From NCBI GenBank assembly GCA_003155465.1, contig PMCR01000532.1, forward strand, positions 11,796 through 20,204: a stretch of DNA of 8,409 nt, in the 5' to 3' direction. The stretch comes from Myxococcales bacterium (GTDB taxonomy: Bacteria > Myxococcota > Polyangia > Fen-1088). Shown one piece after another: positions 7,122 through 8,409 of this stretch (within the stretch, counting starts at the first letter, position 1; each line of letters starts with the position of its first letter). A program made the translations under genes and the position numbers. The notes beneath the pieces were generated by a model. The model searched no databases. It saw only the letters and a program-made list of their open reading frames with translations, and was not told where the DNA came from.

Positions 7122-7685
7122 ATGCTCAGCCACACCCAAGCCGCTCTTGCGCCACACGCAGCGCCGCTCAAGATCCGGCGGGCGCGCGTCACCGATTTGC
7201 CGGTGCTGGTCGAACTGCTCTGTCAGCTGTTTTCCATCGAGACCGACTTCGCAGTCAGGCCCGACCGACACGCGCGTGGTCTCCGTCTGCTCCTGGGTTC
7301 GGTCCGTCGTGGCCGCGCCTACGTGGCAGTGGCGGAGACCCAGGGAGAAGTCATTGGCATGGCCACACTGCAGACTGTGGTGTCCACGGCAGAAGGCGCG
7401 CGCTCGGGCTGGATCGAGGACGTGGTCATTCGCGAAGACCGGCGCGGAGCCGGCATCGGAAGGCTGCTGATCGCCGACATCACACGTTGGGCGCAAGCAA
7501 AAGGTGTTGCACGATTGCAACTACTGGCTGATCGCCGCAACCGTCCGGCGCTGGCCTTCTATGGCCGACTTGCCTTTCAGCCCACCAACATGATTTGCCT
7601 ACGCGCAGGCCATCCGCAAACGCCACGGCCAACCGGCTCAGAAAAAAACAGCGAGAAGCGAAGGACGCGTGGCGAAGCACCTTGA
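7122..7685 (+). CDS. GNAT-family N-acetyltransferase
   Basis: A 187-residue single-domain acyl-CoA-dependent acetyltransferase; the acceptor (protein, amine or metabolite) is unknown. The GNAT fold begins at about residue 17 (KIRRARVTDLPVLVELL). It has the beta-strand 4 segment WIEDVVIREDRRGAGIG (97-113), whose R/Q-x-x-G-x-G/A acetyl-CoA pyrophosphate loop is RRGAGIG (107-113). The motif-B segment is NRPALAFYGRLAFQP (140-154). The last 25 or so residues are basic and lack family features. The ATG at 7122 is chosen because the domain starts soon after; the frame stays open upstream to about 6933, but that part looks non-coding. No Shine-Dalgarno is visible. The gene lies between nifA and nifH in the same direction, suggesting a nif-associated role, perhaps modification of a nitrogenase or regulatory protein; that is inference. 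An A7 tract at 7642-7648 makes its 3' end frameshift-prone. Confidence 0.88.
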   Translation: MLSHTQAALAPHAAPLKIRRARVTDLPVLVELLCQLFSIETDFAVRPDRHARGLRLLLGSVRRGRAYVAVAETQGEVIGMATLQTVVSTAEGARSGWIEDVVIREDRRGAGIGRLLIADITRWAQAKGVARLQLLADRRNRPALAFYGRLAFQPTNMICLRAGHPQTPRPTGSEKNSEKRRTRGEAP

Positions 7686-7764
7686 GACACGGCTTGAGCT
7701 GCGCGGCGATCTTAGCGACCAAAGGCCATTTGTCAGAGGTGCAATGCCGCGCAAGGACCAGAGC

Positions 7765-7793
7765 GGGCCGAATCGACCCTTCGGATTCGGCCC
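7765..7793 (+). terminator. strong inverted repeat, likely terminator after the GNAT gene
   Basis: GGGCCGAATC (7765-7774) and GATTCGGCCC (7784-7793) are a perfect 10-bp inverted repeat around a 9-nt loop. The stem can be extended inward with one bulged G to leave a CCCT loop. It lies 79 bp after the GNAT stop and well upstream of the nifH enhancer, where it would insulate nifH. There is no T tract, so it may be a transcript-stabilising hairpin or part of a dispersed repeat instead. Confidence 0.5.
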
Positions 7794-7827
7794 TACCCGA
7801 GCGTAACCCGCCGAACCCGGTTCCTAC
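7792..7827. repeat. possible dispersed intergenic repeat fragment
   Basis: This stretch contains GCGTAACCCGCC (7801-7812), flanked by CCTAC at 7792-7796 and 7823-7827, and the small palindrome GAACCCGGTTC (7813-7823). From memory, GTAGG...GGCGGGTTACGC-type sequences are abundant intergenic repeats in many environmental Gammaproteobacteria. Only one copy is in the window, so repeat status is inferred from resemblance. Confidence 0.3.
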
Positions 7828-7862
7828 ACGGATGTAGCTTCTTCGCGACGGGCGTCCCTGTG

Positions 7863-7878
7863 TGTGGCACCAGGCACA
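7863..7878 (+). promoter_or_regulatory. NifA upstream activator sequence (TGT-N10-ACA)
   Basis: TGTGGCACCAGGCACA matches the established NifA enhancer consensus TGT-N10-ACA exactly. It is embedded in a longer dyad, TGTGTG-N8-CACACA (7861-7880). Its centre is about 90 bp upstream of the predicted nifH transcription start, within the usual range for NifA sites. It would bind the helix-turn-helix of the NifA encoded at 5297-6886. Confidence 0.85.
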
Positions 7879-7934
7879 CAGCAAACGGCCGCTCGTTGCA
7901 GACTTCCAGTGGATAGTCCGCCCCGCCGCCGCGC

Positions 7935-7950
7935 TGGCAGGTCGCTTGCA
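7935..7950 (+). promoter_or_regulatory. sigma-54 (-24/-12) promoter of nifH
   Basis: TGGCAGG-TCGC-TTGCA matches the sigma-54 consensus TGGCACG-N4-TTGCA with one substitution in the -24 part. The invariant GG (7936-7937) and GC (7948-7949) have the required spacing. The predicted start is near 7961, giving a leader of about 33 nt before the nifH ATG. Confidence 0.9.
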
Positions 7951-7957
7951 TTGGTGA

Positions 7958-8409
<452 letters not shown>

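Overview
The window is a G+C-rich bacterial chromosomal segment from a nitrogen-fixing organism. It runs from an amino-acid permease to the first part of nifH. Three things point to a diazotroph using sigma-54 and NifA control in the proteobacterial style: a full-length NifA-type activator, a Mo-nitrogenase-type NifH start, and between them a matching enhancer (TGT-N10-ACA) and -24/-12 promoter. The intergenic DNA before nifH contains a GCGTAACCCGCC-like element that I associate from memory with environmental Gammaproteobacteria. The permease resembles, also from memory, homologues in Acidobacteria and Verrucomicrobia. The phylum therefore stays open.

Layout: 1-1560 (+) is the 3' part of an APC-family permease with a large hydrophilic insert. 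1631-2974 (-) is an Amt ammonium transporter, convergent with the permease and one base downstream of a membrane-anchored Ser/Thr protein kinase (2976-3977, -). A PP2C-family phosphatase (4017-4898, +) is divergent from the kinase with only 39 bp between them. A small two-helix membrane protein (about 5009-5227, +) follows, then nifA (5297-6886, +), a GNAT acetyltransferase (7122-7685, +), a 308-bp regulatory intergenic region, and nifH (7994 to the window end, +).

How the genes may work together: Amt brings in or senses ammonium, NifA with sigma-54 RNA polymerase turns on nifH, and a eukaryotic-like kinase/phosphatase pair lies between the ammonium and nitrogenase modules. The usual partners glnK (next to amt) and nifL (next to nifA) are not in the window. 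A reasonable inference, not shown by sequence alone, is that reversible Ser/Thr phosphorylation links ammonium status to transport or nitrogen fixation. This kinase-amt / PP2C / nifA / nifH arrangement is the most interesting feature of the window.
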